A stretch of 40,470 nt of DNA from Bacillota bacterium (lineage in GTDB: Bacteria; Bacillota; Clostridia; Lutisporales; Lutisporaceae), in contig JAKPKE010000109.1 of the NCBI GenBank assembly GCA_029553855.1, positions 1 to 40,470 on the forward strand. The letters run 5' to 3'. Position 1 is the first letter of the stretch. Each line of letters opens with the position of its first letter. This document shows, in pieces, positions 1-8,150 of the stretch. Under the pieces are notes generated by a model, which was not told where the DNA came from, made no database searches, and was given only the letters and a program-made list of their open reading frames with translations. The position numbers and the translations under genes were made by a program.

Positions 1-98
1 TTTGAAGCACTGTTGTAGGAAAGGCCTGCGAATCCTATGCATACAGCCAATAGTAATATAATTACGTAAGCAACAATTTTGGTTCTTATACTCTTCAT
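1..98 (-). CDS. Probable methyl-accepting chemotaxis protein, N-terminus only
   Basis: Only the first 32 codons lie in the window. They read MKSIRTKIVAYVIILLLAVC followed by IGFAGLSYNSAS. This is a short basic stretch, one hydrophobic membrane segment (about residues 8-28) and then a small polar run, which is the usual start of clostridial methyl-accepting chemotaxis proteins. A sensor kinase or diguanylate cyclase with the same N-terminal anchor cannot be excluded, because no sensor or signalling domain is visible. The ATG is supported by a GGGGGTG ribosome binding site a few bases upstream. A long leader of about 250 bases separates it from a strong sigma-A promoter, and that leader resembles a c-di-GMP-I riboswitch, which fits a motility or signalling gene. 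Confidence 0.5.
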   Translation of the reverse strand, partial: MKSIRTKIVAYVIILLLAVCIGFAGLSYNSAS

Positions 99-186
99 TA
101 GAACACCCCCAAATATATAATCAGCTAATTCAGCATTCTGAACAACATAATCAATGCCTCGCCTGTATAATCCATTCCATAATAAA

Positions 187-293
187 CACAGGACCCGGCA
201 TATAATGAACCCCGGTCTGTATACGTTGCGGTAATATGCTTTAGACCTGTGGTCTTATGTCCCTGGTTCAGATAAGATTCCCTATATTGTCGC
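187..293 (-). ncRNA. Possible c-di-GMP-I (GEMM-I) riboswitch, degenerate
   Basis: Read on the minus strand, the leader of the chemoreceptor fragment contains GGGACATAAGACCACAGG followed directly by TCTAA. This matches 18 of 23 positions of the GEMM-I core as I recall it (GGGACGCAAAGCCACGGG then TCTAA). The two adenines at the c-di-GMP-stacking position are kept. The 3' half folds as in GEMM-I: an outer helix CACAGG/CCTGTG, an internal loop TCTAAA opposite CGGGT (the tetraloop-receptor position), and an inner helix GCATAT/ATATGC. The 5' half is less convincing: the P2 hairpin has a CTG-AAC-CAG end instead of a GNRA loop. I see no terminator after it, so control, if any, would act on translation. 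The alignment was made by eye. Confidence 0.42.
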
Positions 294-353
294 ATATACG
301 TCTATACCCAAATATAATGTATAGTTATTTAATGCAATACTGTATTTATGCTT

Positions 354-383
354 ATAATATCACCCGGTATCGTATTTTGTCAA
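354..383 (-). promoter_or_regulatory. Sigma-A promoter of the chemoreceptor leader
   Basis: The minus strand carries a perfect TTGACA (-35, 378-383) and TATTAT (-10, 354-359) separated by 18 bases. The start site would fall near 347, giving a leader of about 250 bases before the ATG at 98. Nothing else in 99-431 looks like a gene; the plus-strand open frame there runs antisense into the deacetylase gene. Confidence 0.7.
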
Positions 384-431
384 TTAATATGCAGATTCGC
401 AAATATTTCCAAGGAAACGACACGGTGAGGT

Positions 432-1535
432 CTACTTGTATATCACCAATTCTTTTCCGTCCAGCCTGCTCATATCTACATTTTCTGCTTCGCTTTCCGG
501 TATTGCAACGGTATCCGGATTGCCGTCGCTTATATATCTCTTCCCCGGGTTCTTCTCAAAGTACTGCAGCCAATCGTAAATCCCCACTCCCGCAGTCTTC
601 ATTTCGCTGGCTCTCACCCTGGGCAGCCTTGCAGAATCAAATTTCACATTTGCCGGCGACGGCGCAGGATTGCTCCCCACTTTAAGCACTGCCCTATGGT
701 TGTACTTTACCCCCTCATATTCACCCTGCACTGCATACTTGTAATTATCCCCCCTGGGTCCTGAGCCGAATGGAAGCGCAAGTGCGTACATATCGTATCC
801 CGGAAGGTATTCCTGCGTGCTCATTACATTCTTTGCCAGAGCTTTCTGTACATCCGGAATGCTTAACTTTCCCAGGTTTTCATGGGTATAGGCATGGTTG
901 CCTATGTCATAGCCGTTTTGTATGAGGAACTCGTACTTTTCCCTGATAAGCTCCTTTTGTCTGAAAGGGATCGGATAATAAATGAAAAATGTGCCTCCGC
1001 TGCCGGAATCCGGATGCTCTTTTTTAAATTCTTCAATTATTCCTACTGCGCAGTCGGGGTCGATTTTCTTCTCGCCGTTCTCTTCTAAAATATTAAAGTG
1101 ATTTTTTGCACCGTCGTCAAAAGTAAGTACAAAGGGCGTGTATCCGGCTTCAACCTTTATGTTATTCTCAATATAGTCTTTAAGGCTTATCAGCCTGTAT
1201 CCTTTTTCATAAAGTACATTCAGATCCTTCCTGAAGTTATCCGCCGTTCTTACCCATTCTTCCTCCTTGTCCCCGATGCTGTGGTACATAAGTATCATTA
1301 TCTGCCCGTTTTCATTGGCTTTTATTTCCTTTAAATCAACTTCTCCGGTCTTATCTTTATTGCCATCCTGTACCGGAGCTTCATTTTCCTGACCCTTTTC
1401 CGGTTCTACGGGCGCAGGCCGGCTCTGCTCCGGATTCGACGGTTCCTTTTCCGGTATCCGGGCTGTGCATGCCGCTAAACTGAGTGTGATAATAAATACA
1501 TAAAAAAATACGATTATTTGCTTCAAACCTTTCAT
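432..1535 (-). CDS. Lipoprotein polysaccharide deacetylase (NodB family)
   Basis: A 367-residue secreted carbohydrate esterase of the CE4 (NodB) type, expected to remove N-acetyl groups from peptidoglycan or another cell-surface glycan. The signal peptide ends in a lipobox LAAC with cysteine 23, so the protein should be anchored to the outer face of the membrane. A proline-, glutamate- and glutamine-rich linker follows to about residue 70. The catalytic domain shows MILMYHSIG near residue 80, the metal/base motif TFDDG at 138-142, and the second metal motif H214-A-Y-T-H218. A TTG lies six codons further upstream, but the ATG at 1535 is chosen because GAAAGGAAAG lies just before it. An extended -10 box (TGCTATAAT) lies about 35 bases upstream. 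It appears to be a single-gene unit. The substrate cannot be told from the sequence. Confidence 0.88.
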   Translation of the reverse strand: MKGLKQIIVFFYVFIITLSLAACTARIPEKEPSNPEQSRPAPVEPEKGQENEAPVQDGNKDKTGEVDLKEIKANENGQIMILMYHSIGDKEEEWVRTADNFRKDLNVLYEKGYRLISLKDYIENNIKVEAGYTPFVLTFDDGAKNHFNILEENGEKKIDPDCAVGIIEEFKKEHPDSGSGGTFFIYYPIPFRQKELIREKYEFLIQNGYDIGNHAYTHENLGKLSIPDVQKALAKNVMSTQEYLPGYDMYALALPFGSGPRGDNYKYAVQGEYEGVKYNHRAVLKVGSNPAPSPANVKFDSARLPRVRASEMKTAGVGIYDWLQYFEKNPGKRYISDGNPDTVAIPESEAENVDMSRLDGKELVIYK

Positions 1536-1567
1536 AACGCACTTTCCTTTCAATATTTGCTGATTCG

Positions 1568-1576
1568 ATTATAGCA
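1568..1576 (-). promoter_or_regulatory. Extended -10 box, deacetylase gene
   Basis: The minus strand reads TGCTATAAT, an extended -10 element, with no good -35 box at the expected distance. It lies about 33 bases upstream of the deacetylase start codon. Confidence 0.4.
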
Positions 1577-1694
1577 GATATTATCAGGCTATTCGACGGC
1601 ATCCGATATAAAAGAGGCATGTAATTTTTTCTTTTTTAAAAATCATAGTATTTTTTCCTGAAACTATAATTATATGCAGGCGATTATAATATTA

Positions 1695-1724
1695 TTCATA
1701 AAAGCATTATGTTCTAACATACTT
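1695..1724 (+). promoter_or_regulatory. Candidate sigma-G-type promoter of the SASP gene
   Basis: TTCATA (1695-1700) and CATACTT (1718-1724) are separated by 17 bases. They are close to the forespore sigma-G pattern of a TGAATA-like -35 and CATNNTA-like -10. Forespore control is expected for a SASP gene. A weaker alternative (CATCATT, near 1755) exists, so the exact site is uncertain. Confidence 0.35.
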
Positions 1725-1815
1725 TTTTCGCAAAAAGGTTAAATTAAATATACATCATTGAAATGAAGATTAACTGCAAATAATATATCATGAAGTATTT
1801 AAGGAGGGTTTTTGA

Positions 1816-2040
1816 ATGGCTGCAGGAAGCGGAAAGTATAACAAAGGACTGAAGGTTCCAACGGCTCATAAAGCTCTTGACAATATGAAATATGAAATAG
1901 CATCAGAGCTAAATTTGCCTGTACACCAAGGCTCCGAAGACTACTGGGGAAATCTGTCCTCAAGGGACTGCGGAAAAGTCGGAGGAAGCATGGTTAAAAA
2001 GCTGATAACAATGGCGGAACAACAGCTGGAAGGTAAGTAA
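1816..2040 (+). CDS. Alpha/beta-type small acid-soluble spore protein
   Basis: A 74-residue DNA-binding spore protein that coats and protects DNA in the dormant spore. The two conserved family segments are present: YEIASELNLP (about residues 26-35), which carries the E-I-A-S-E site cut by the germination protease GPR, and the C-terminal region DCGKVGGSMVKKLI (about 51-64), which corresponds to the GxVGGxMVxxLI segment of the family. The ATG has an excellent AAGGAGGG ribosome binding site seven bases upstream. The gene stands alone between a candidate sigma-G promoter and a strong terminator, the usual arrangement for these monocistronic spore genes. It is slightly longer at the N-terminus than minimal SASPs (a glycine- and lysine-rich lead). 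It is direct evidence that the organism makes endospores. Confidence 0.95.
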   Translation: MAAGSGKYNKGLKVPTAHKALDNMKYEIASELNLPVHQGSEDYWGNLSSRDCGKVGGSMVKKLITMAEQQLEGK

Positions 2041-2053
2041 GTCATATAAAAGA

Positions 2054-2087
2054 ACAAAAATCAGGCATGGATATGTCTGATTTTTGT
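2054..2087 (+). terminator. Intrinsic terminator after the SASP gene
   Basis: A perfect 11-bp stem, ACAAAAATCAG pairing with CTGATTTTTGT around a 12-base loop, starts 13 bases after the stop codon and ends in a T-rich run. Confidence 0.85.
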
Positions 2088-2107
2088 TTATTAAATAAAA
2101 TCAACTG

Positions 2108-2116
2108 TGCTATAAT
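2108..2116 (+). promoter_or_regulatory. Extended -10 box before the DUF4364 gene
   Basis: TGCTATAAT lies about 47 bases upstream of the DUF4364 start codon and just after the SASP terminator. The -35 region is AT-rich without a good TTGACA match. Confidence 0.45.
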
Positions 2117-2162
2117 TAATTTGGCGGATTAATGGATGTATTCTGCACAGGGAGATGGTTGT

Positions 2163-2687
2163 ATGATTTCTGACAGCGGGGTGCTTGCCGATAAAAAGCT
2201 TATAATACTGTATTTTCTGAACAAAATAGGCATGCCTTTGACCAGGTCCCAGATAACAAATGTTATACTGGAGAATAACCTTATAGACTTTTTTACATTT
2301 CAGCATTGTATTTCGGAGTTGGAAGAATCGGGTATGATAAAGCAGGTAATCTATCAAAAAGAGCAATGCTATGTACCCACTGGCAGCGGTAAAAATGTAA
2401 TTGAGATTTTTGATAAAAGGATATCAAAAAATACCTCCGGTATAATAAATAATTACATATCAAAAAATAAAGAAAATCTCAGGAAGGAATTTCAGGTAAT
2501 TGCAAAATATAACAAGATAGGCGAGAGAGAATACATTGTAAATCTCAAGGTAATTGAAAAAGAGCTTGTGCTTGCAGATATTAAGCTTAGCGTAGTATCT
2601 TCAAAACAAGCAAAGCAAATCTGTGAAAAGTGGAAAGGATCCTCAGAAAAAATATATGGTCAACTTATCAGCTCACTTATCAATTAA
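2163..2687 (+). CDS. DUF4364 family protein, winged-helix type
   Basis: A 174-residue protein of the DUF4364 family, which is widespread in Clostridia and has no firm function. The N-terminal third (LADKKLIILYFLNKIGMPLT, then the segment around SQITNVILENN and a second helix FTFQHCISELEESGMI) looks like a winged helix-turn-helix of the PadR/MarR kind, so DNA binding is a reasonable inference. The rest is a mixed alpha/beta region with no motif I recognise. The first possible ATG at 2136 lacks a ribosome binding site; the ATG at 2163 follows GGAGAT by six bases and is preferred. It has its own extended -10 promoter. The downstream YchF-like gene starts 44 bases after its stop with no terminator between, so the two may be co-transcribed. 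Confidence 0.82.
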   Translation: MISDSGVLADKKLIILYFLNKIGMPLTRSQITNVILENNLIDFFTFQHCISELEESGMIKQVIYQKEQCYVPTGSGKNVIEIFDKRISKNTSGIINNYISKNKENLRKEFQVIAKYNKIGEREYIVNLKVIEKELVLADIKLSVVSSKQAKQICEKWKGSSEKIYGQLISSLIN

Positions 2688-2731
2688 TAGCTTCCATGGT
2701 CTAAAAATTATCTATCAGGAAGGTGATATCC

Positions 2732-3820
2732 ATGAAAATCGGTCTGGTCGGTCTTCCTCTTGTCGGCAAGACAACGTTTTTTAACCTGCTTACTAATGCC
2801 CATGCGGAAATTTCCAGCTTCGCTTCGGGGAAAATGGCTTCCAACATAGGCTCTGCAAAGATACCCGATTATAGAATCGACTTTCTCTCAAAGCTGTACA
2901 ATCCAAAAAAGACAACTTATGCCACGATAGATTTTACCGATGTTCCGGGTCTGACATCAGGATCAAGCTCCGGAAAAGCAGTGGGAAACCAATTTCTTGA
3001 AGATATCAGAAAGGTTGATGCCCTTGTTCATATTGTAAGAGCTTTTAACAATCATGACGTACAGCATGTTGAAGGTTCTATAGACCCAATGAGGGATATT
3101 GAAACAGTAAATCTTGAATTGCTTTTTGCGGATTTGGGAATCATAGACAGCAGGATAGCCAGAATAGAAAGCGGCAAAAAAGTGACAAAAGAAAACCTTG
3201 CCGAGCTTGAAGTGCTAAAAAAGTGCAAGGATGGCCTTGAAGGAGGGCTTCTGATACATCAGATAAAACTGACCGAAGAAGAAAGGGAATTGCTGAAGAC
3301 CTTCAGCTTCCTTTCCGAAAAACCCATGATACTGGTCATAAATATAGACGAGGATTCTCTCAGGTCAGGAAGCTATGCTCAGAAAGAAGACGTTCTGAAA
3401 TATGCTGAAGAAGGAAATGTACCTGTTATTGAAATATGTGCCAAAACAGAAATGGAGATCAGCGAGCTTGATGAAGAAGACAGATTGATGTTCATGGAGG
3501 ATTTAGGAATAAAAAGGTCAGGAATAGATGTACTTGCAAGCACTGCTTATAATTATCAGGGATTGATCTCCTTCCTTACGGCAGGCGAAGATGAGGTAAA
3601 AGCCTGGACAATCAGAAAAGGCATTGATGCAAAGAAAGCCGCAGGCAAAATCCATTCTGACATAGAAAGGGGCTTCATCAGGGCTGAAGTAGTAAAATTC
3701 AAAGATTTGGAAGCCCTTGGGTCCATGTCGAAAACCAAAGAAAAAGGCCTGTACCGACTGGAAGGCAAAGAGTACATTGTTCAGGACGGAGATATTATCA
3801 ATTTCAGATTTAATGTATAA
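2732..3820 (+). CDS. YchF/OLA1-like GTPase with C-terminal TGS-type domain
   Basis: A 362-residue cytosolic P-loop NTPase of the Obg/YchF group. The Walker A motif is GLPLVGKTT (residues 7-15), the switch-II motif DVPG is at 70-73, and the nucleotide-specificity motif is N-I-D-E at 204-207. The NxxE form, in place of the usual NKxD, is the mark of YchF-type ATPases. The last 85 residues (from about TAGEDEVKAWTIRKG to the end, with DGDIINFRFNV) form the DUF933/TGS-like domain. Length matches YchF, but the motifs differ from the near-invariant GLPNVGKST and DVAGLVKGAS of canonical YchF, so this may be a paralogue rather than the housekeeping copy. The start is the ATG at 2732 behind AGGAAGGTGAT; a GTG three codons upstream lies inside that site. 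Its end overlaps the end of folC by 11 bases, tail to tail. Confidence 0.85.
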   Translation: MKIGLVGLPLVGKTTFFNLLTNAHAEISSFASGKMASNIGSAKIPDYRIDFLSKLYNPKKTTYATIDFTDVPGLTSGSSSGKAVGNQFLEDIRKVDALVHIVRAFNNHDVQHVEGSIDPMRDIETVNLELLFADLGIIDSRIARIESGKKVTKENLAELEVLKKCKDGLEGGLLIHQIKLTEEERELLKTFSFLSEKPMILVINIDEDSLRSGSYAQKEDVLKYAEEGNVPVIEICAKTEMEISELDEEDRLMFMEDLGIKRSGIDVLASTAYNYQGLISFLTAGEDEVKAWTIRKGIDAKKAAGKIHSDIERGFIRAEVVKFKDLEALGSMSKTKEKGLYRLEGKEYIVQDGDIINFRFNV

Positions 3821-5096
3821 AAGCTGCTGCCCTGCCTGCAAGGTATAATGAACCGCAGATGCATATCATACTATCCTTGTCATATAGCTCCCTGGCCTTC
3901 TCAATGGCTTTTATAATGTCAGGCTCAGCACTTACGCGGTTATGATAATGCCTGATAGCCTCGGCCATTTCAGCTGCGGTCAGGGCTCTTTCATTGGCAG
4001 GTTCTGTTGCTACCGTATAATAAGCCATCGGCATAAGTTTTCTTATTGCGTATTCATAATCCTTATCCTTAAGCATGCCGATTATGAATATTATCTTTCT
4101 TCCGCCGAAATACTTCGACAGTGCGCTCTGCAAAGAATCAATCCCTTCCCGATTGTGGGCTCCGTCTATAAGTATCAGAGGCTCTTTGCTTACTACGCTT
4201 AAACGGCAGGGCCATTTGACGTTCCCGATTCCTTTTCTTATGGCTTCTTCTCCTATGGCAAAGCCTGCTTTATTAAGCTCCGCTACAGCAGAAAGCGCCA
4301 CGGCCGCATTTTTCAGCTGATGGTCTCCTATAAGATTCAGCTTCATATCACGAATGTCATAACCCATATACCTGAAGTCAATTATCTGGCCGTCCATGCT
4401 GTAATCCTTAAGCGTTACGGTATCCGGGTCAGCCTTTATCAGGGATGCGTTTTTTCCCCTGCATACCCCCTCTATAACAGACATGGCTTCGGGGAACTGT
4501 TGGGGATATATGACCGCCTTTGAACCTTCCTTAATTATGCCGGCCTTCTCATAGGCAATCTTTTCTATAGTATCCCCAAGTACATCCATATGGTCATAGC
4601 TTATGGAGGTTATAACGGAAAGAATAGGATCTATCACATTTGTTGCATCAAATCTTCCTCCCAGTCCGACTTCAACAACTGCAAAGTCAACCCCCCTGCG
4701 CTCAAAGTACAGTAATGCCATAGCTGTATACAATTCAAACTGTGTAGGCTTCTCCAGCCCTTTTTTCTCCATAAGCCTGACCGCTTCCAATACTTCCATT
4801 GCATACTTCACGAAATCCTCTTCGGAAATCTCTTTCCCGTCAATTGTCATCCTCTCGGTATTTTTGTACAGATGCGGAGATATATACATTCCTGCAGTGT
4901 ATCCCGCATTGGTCAATATGCCGGAAATCATTGCCGCTGTTGAGCCCTTTCCGTTGGTGCCTGCAATATGGATACATCTTAGCCTCTTATGGGGGTTTCC
5001 AAGCAATTCCAGAAGGTTTTCCGTTCTCTCAAGCCCCGGTTTGCTTCCGAATTTTACTGTGGCGTCTATTAAATCGGCAGCTTCAAAATAGTTCAT
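3810..5096 (-). CDS. folC: Folylpolyglutamate synthase / dihydrofolate synthase
   Basis: A 428-residue Mur-ligase-family enzyme that adds glutamate to dihydropteroate and to reduced folates, using ATP. The P-loop HIAGTNGKGS is at 43-52, the metal/ATP region DATNV at 150-154, the SYDHMDVLGDT segment at about 166-175 and the KAGIIK segment at 184-189. The C-terminal ligase domain has LILIDGAHNREG. Length is normal. The ATG follows GAGGTAATT. It starts 17 bases after the valS stop on the same strand with no terminator or promoter between, so it should be transcribed from the valS promoter and share the T-box control. The valS-folC order is common in Firmicutes. The 3' end overlaps the convergent YchF-like gene by 11 bases. 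Confidence 0.96.
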   Translation of the reverse strand: MNYFEAADLIDATVKFGSKPGLERTENLLELLGNPHKRLRCIHIAGTNGKGSTAAMISGILTNAGYTAGMYISPHLYKNTERMTIDGKEISEEDFVKYAMEVLEAVRLMEKKGLEKPTQFELYTAMALLYFERRGVDFAVVEVGLGGRFDATNVIDPILSVITSISYDHMDVLGDTIEKIAYEKAGIIKEGSKAVIYPQQFPEAMSVIEGVCRGKNASLIKADPDTVTLKDYSMDGQIIDFRYMGYDIRDMKLNLIGDHQLKNAAVALSAVAELNKAGFAIGEEAIRKGIGNVKWPCRLSVVSKEPLILIDGAHNREGIDSLQSALSKYFGGRKIIFIIGMLKDKDYEYAIRKLMPMAYYTVATEPANERALTAAEMAEAIRHYHNRVSAEPDIIKAIEKARELYDKDSMICICGSLYLAGRAAAFIH

Positions 5097-5113
5097 AATA
5101 ATTACCTCACCTG

Positions 5114-7771
5114 TTACTTTTTCAGTGAATTTATCCTTTCCAGTACCTTTTCCAGCATTTCCTCATATTTCTTTTCTTTGACCCTTTCTTCTTCAATTAC
5201 GTCCTTTGGCGCTTTTCCGATAAATCCCTGATTGCCGAGCTTTGCTCTGACCCTTTGCAGCTCTTTTTCCAGATTATCCTTCTCTTTATCAAGCCTTTCA
5301 AGCTCTTTCCCGAAATCTACCAGATCCTCCAGGGGCAGATATATTTCGGCATCACTCATAAGCACCGATACCGCATCCCCAGGTATACCTTTCTTCTCTG
5401 TAAGGATAACAACCTCTGAGGCGGAAGCAAGTCTTTCAAAGTACATTCTGCCCTCATCCATCGCTGCCTTTACATCTTCATTACCGGCAACTATTATTAC
5501 CTTGGCCTTCCTTGAGGGCACCACATTCATCTCGGCCCTGATATTTCTTATACCCTTTATAGCTTCCATGACCTTTCCCATCTTATGCTCTTCTTCCGGG
5601 TAATAAGCCTTTTCATTATATTCAGGCCATCTTGAAATCATAATTGATTTGTATTCGGAGGGCAGATGCCGGAATATCTCCTCTGTAATAAAGGGCATAT
5701 AAGGATGAAGAAGCTGCATTGCCCCTTTCAGTACATCACAAAGGGTCACTTGTGCCGAAAGTTTTGTATCTTCATTCTCCCCGTACAGTCTTTGCTTAAC
5801 AAGCTCAATATACCAGTCGCAGAATTCCGACCATATAAAATCATAAATTTTTTGTGCCGCAATACCCAATTCGAATTTTTCCATGTTTTCCGTGACTTCT
5901 TTTACGGTAGTGTTTAACCTGCTTATTATCCACTTGTCCGCGACAGTCTGATTTCTCTCATATTCCTTTCTGTCTGCTTTTTTTACCTTTTCAAAATCCA
6001 GATTCATGAGTACAAATCTTGAAGCGTTCCATATCTTATTTGCAAAGTTGCTGTAAGCCTCTACCTTTTCCCAGAAAAATCTCATATCATTTCCGGGGGA
6101 GTTTCCTGAAATAAGGTTGAATCTCAGTGCATCGGCACCATATTTATCAATTACATCAAGGGGGTCGATCCCGTTTCCAAGGGACTTGCTCATTTTCCTG
6201 CCTTCAGAATCCCTGATAATGCCATGGATGAAAACATGCCTGAAGGGCTCTTTTCGCATATTCTCCATTGCGGAGAAAATCATTCTTGCAACCCAGAAAA
6301 ATATTATATCATAACCTGTAACAAGTACGCTTGTTGGATAGAAATACTCCAGATCCTCAGTCTTTTCAGGCCAGCCAAGGGTCGAAAAAGGCCACAAAGC
6401 AGAGCTGAACCAGGTATCCAAAGTATCCTCGTCCTGCTTTAGCTTTCCGCCGCATTTACCGCAGGACTTAGGCACTGTCTTTGATACAATTACCTCACCG
6501 CAATCCAGGCAGTAATATGCAGGTATCCTGTGCCCCCACCACAGCTGCCTTGAAATGCACCAGTCCTGAATGTTCTCCATCCAGTTGTAATAGACCTTTG
6601 TGAATCTTTCAGGCACGAATTGAACCCTTCCGTCCTTTACCACCTCTATGGCAGGTTCGGCAAGGGGCTTCATTTTTACAAACCATTGCTTGGAAAGTAT
6701 GGGTTCTATTGTCGTATTGCACCTTTGGCAGTGCCCTATGTTGTGCTCGTGCTCTTTTGTCTTTGTCAGAAGACCCTGTGCCTCAAGATCCTTCACTATT
6801 CTTTCCCTTGCCTCGTATCTGTCCATGCCCTCGTATTGCCCGCCCAGACTGTTTATTGTACCGTCATCATTCATTATCCTGGGCATTGGCAGGTTATGCC
6901 TGATGCCTACTTCAAAGTCATTGGGATCGTGGGCCGGTGTAATTTTTACGGCTCCGGTCCCAAATTCCATATCAACGTACTCATCTGCTATTACGGGTAT
7001 CTCCCTGTTCATCAAAGGAAGCACCAGGGTTTTTCCAACCATATGCTTGTATCTGTCATCCTTGGGGTTGACTGCCACTGCAGTGTCTCCAAGCATTGTC
7101 TCAGGCCTTGTAGTGGCAATTTCCAGATACCCGCCGCCTTCTTTCAAAGGATATTTTATATGCCAGAAATGGCCTTCCGCAGTATCATAGATAGTTTCTA
7201 TATCCGATATGGAGGTCTTGCATTTGGGGCACCAGTTAATTATTCTCTCACCCCTGTATATGAGCCCCTTTTCATAAAGCCGTATGAAAACCTCAATAAC
7301 CGCCTTTGAACAGCCCTCGTCCAATGTAAACCTTTCTCTGGTCCAGTCACAGGAGCTTCCAAGCTTCTTCAGCTGTTCCAATATCTTTCCGCCGTATTCA
7401 AGTTTCCAATCCCAGGCCATCTCCAGGAATTTTTCCCTTCCAAGCTGGTACTTGGTTTTGCCTTTCTTTGCCAGCGACTCAACTATTTTGGCTTCCGTAG
7501 CTATACTTGCATGGTCAGTGCCGGGAAGCCAAAGGGTGACATATCCCTGCATCCTTTTCCACCTTATAAGTATATCCTGAATAGTGTTGTCCATGGCATG
7601 GCCCATATGGAGCTGTCCGGTTATATTTGGCGGCGGTATTACTATGGTATAAGGCTCCCTGCTATTGTCGATTACCGGTGTGAAATACCCTTCCTCTACC
7701 CATTTATTGTACAATCTCTCTTCCACCTGTTTCGGATCATAAGTCTTATCAATGTTTTTTGATTCATCCAT
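5114..7771 (-). CDS. valS: Valine--tRNA ligase
   Basis: An 885-residue class I aminoacyl-tRNA synthetase that charges tRNA-Val. It has the HIGH-type motif H55-M-G-H58 inside [15 protein letters not shown], the editing-domain signature [13 protein letters not shown] (about 220-232), zinc-ribbon-like cysteine pairs (CPKC at 181 and CLDC/CGKC near 421-440), and KMSKS at 526-530. The last 65 residues form the coiled-coil arm typical of ValRS (rich in E, K and L). Length is that of the bacterial enzyme. The ATG is preceded by GGGAGG seven bases upstream. A T-box leader with terminator lies directly upstream, so expression should rise when uncharged tRNA-Val accumulates. folC follows in the same transcript. 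Confidence 0.98.
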   Translation of the reverse strand: MDESKNIDKTYDPKQVEERLYNKWVEEGYFTPVIDNSREPYTIVIPPPNITGQLHMGHAMDNTIQDILIRWKRMQGYVTLWLPGTDHASIATEAKIVESLAKKGKTKYQLGREKFLEMAWDWKLEYGGKILEQLKKLGSSCDWTRERFTLDEGCSKAVIEVFIRLYEKGLIYRGERIINWCPKCKTSISDIETIYDTAEGHFWHIKYPLKEGGGYLEIATTRPETMLGDTAVAVNPKDDRYKHMVGKTLVLPLMNREIPVIADEYVDMEFGTGAVKITPAHDPNDFEVGIRHNLPMPRIMNDDGTINSLGGQYEGMDRYEARERIVKDLEAQGLLTKTKEHEHNIGHCQRCNTTIEPILSKQWFVKMKPLAEPAIEVVKDGRVQFVPERFTKVYYNWMENIQDWCISRQLWWGHRIPAYYCLDCGEVIVSKTVPKSCGKCGGKLKQDEDTLDTWFSSALWPFSTLGWPEKTEDLEYFYPTSVLVTGYDIIFFWVARMIFSAMENMRKEPFRHVFIHGIIRDSEGRKMSKSLGNGIDPLDVIDKYGADALRFNLISGNSPGNDMRFFWEKVEAYSNFANKIWNASRFVLMNLDFEKVKKADRKEYERNQTVADKWIISRLNTTVKEVTENMEKFELGIAAQKIYDFIWSEFCDWYIELVKQRLYGENEDTKLSAQVTLCDVLKGAMQLLHPYMPFITEEIFRHLPSEYKSIMISRWPEYNEKAYYPEEEHKMGKVMEAIKGIRNIRAEMNVVPSRKAKVIIVAGNEDVKAAMDEGRMYFERLASASEVVILTEKKGIPGDAVSVLMSDAEIYLPLEDLVDFGKELERLDKEKDNLEKELQRVRAKLGNQGFIGKAPKDVIEEERVKEKKYEEMLEKVLERINSLKK

Positions 7772-7798
7772 TTTAATTCCTCCCTAAATATAGTATGC

Positions 7799-7837
7799 CA
7801 AAAAAATAATAACCTCCGTCCATATTAAGGACGAAGG
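7799..7837 (-). terminator. T-box leader terminator of valS
   Basis: On the minus strand CCTTCGTCC pairs with GGACGGAGG around a 7-base loop, followed by TTATTATTTTTTT. It is the terminator that competes with the T-box antiterminator. The 5' arm (ACCTT) also pairs with AAGGT just before the T-box sequence in the alternative fold. Confidence 0.85.
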
Positions 7838-8036
7838 TATATTTCGCGGTACCACCTTATTTCCGGCAAACACCGGCTCTTTGAACTATAACGGGCAGAC
7901 CCGCCTGCTGCTACTCTGTTCGCATCAGGAGCTCAGAAGCTACCTTCGACAGCACCTTTCCTGAAAAACCTTCCACCCTGCGGGTTCTTCTCTCTAAGAG
8001 GCGGTTATTGTCTACTCCTCTTCCTCATTGCCTGTT
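7799..8036 (-). ncRNA. T-box leader, tRNA-Val responsive
   Basis: The minus-strand leader of valS contains the conserved T-box sequence GGTGGTACCGCG (7845-7856). Its bulge TGGT is complementary to an ACCA tRNA 3' end, as expected for tRNA-Val. AAGGT before it and ACCTT after it form the antiterminator. Further upstream, stem I is recognisable by AGGAG/CTCCT at its base and the GAGTAGA (AGTA-type) motif. GTA within GGTAGC on the 3' side is my candidate specifier codon (valine), but I assigned it by eye and am less sure of it than of the T-box itself. Confidence 0.93.
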
Positions 8037-8085
8037 TATTCAGATTCGAGTTTAGGGCAAGCTCTTCGAAGGCTTGCTGCTATCC

Positions 8086-8106
8086 CTCGTATCTCGTATC
8101 TCGTAT
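8086..8106. repeat. Short tandem repeat, CTCGTAT x3
   Basis: Three exact copies of the 7-mer CTCGTAT lie between the valS promoter and stem I of the T-box. They would form the first transcribed bases of the leader. A second feature here is the hairpin-forming GCAAGC...GCTTGC at about 8058-8078. No function is evident. Confidence 0.7.
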
Positions 8107-8119
8107 CTAATTATACTAC

Positions 8120-8148
8120 ATTCTATTAAAACTGTACGGTTTTGTCAA
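8120..8148 (-). promoter_or_regulatory. Sigma-A promoter of valS-folC
   Basis: The minus strand has TTGACA (8143-8148), a 17-base spacer and TAGAAT (8120-8125). It starts three bases after the pgsA stop codon. Transcription would begin near 8113, just ahead of the T-box leader. Confidence 0.8.
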
Positions 8149-8150
8149 TA

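Noticed and set aside
257-685. Plus-strand open frame of 142 codons
   Set aside because: It starts in the chemoreceptor leader, runs antisense into the deacetylase gene, has no ribosome binding site and encodes a low-complexity, non-protein-like sequence.
6620-7309. Plus-strand open frame of 229 codons
   Set aside because: It is antisense to valS and has no recognisable motif; long antisense frames are common opposite conserved synthetase genes.
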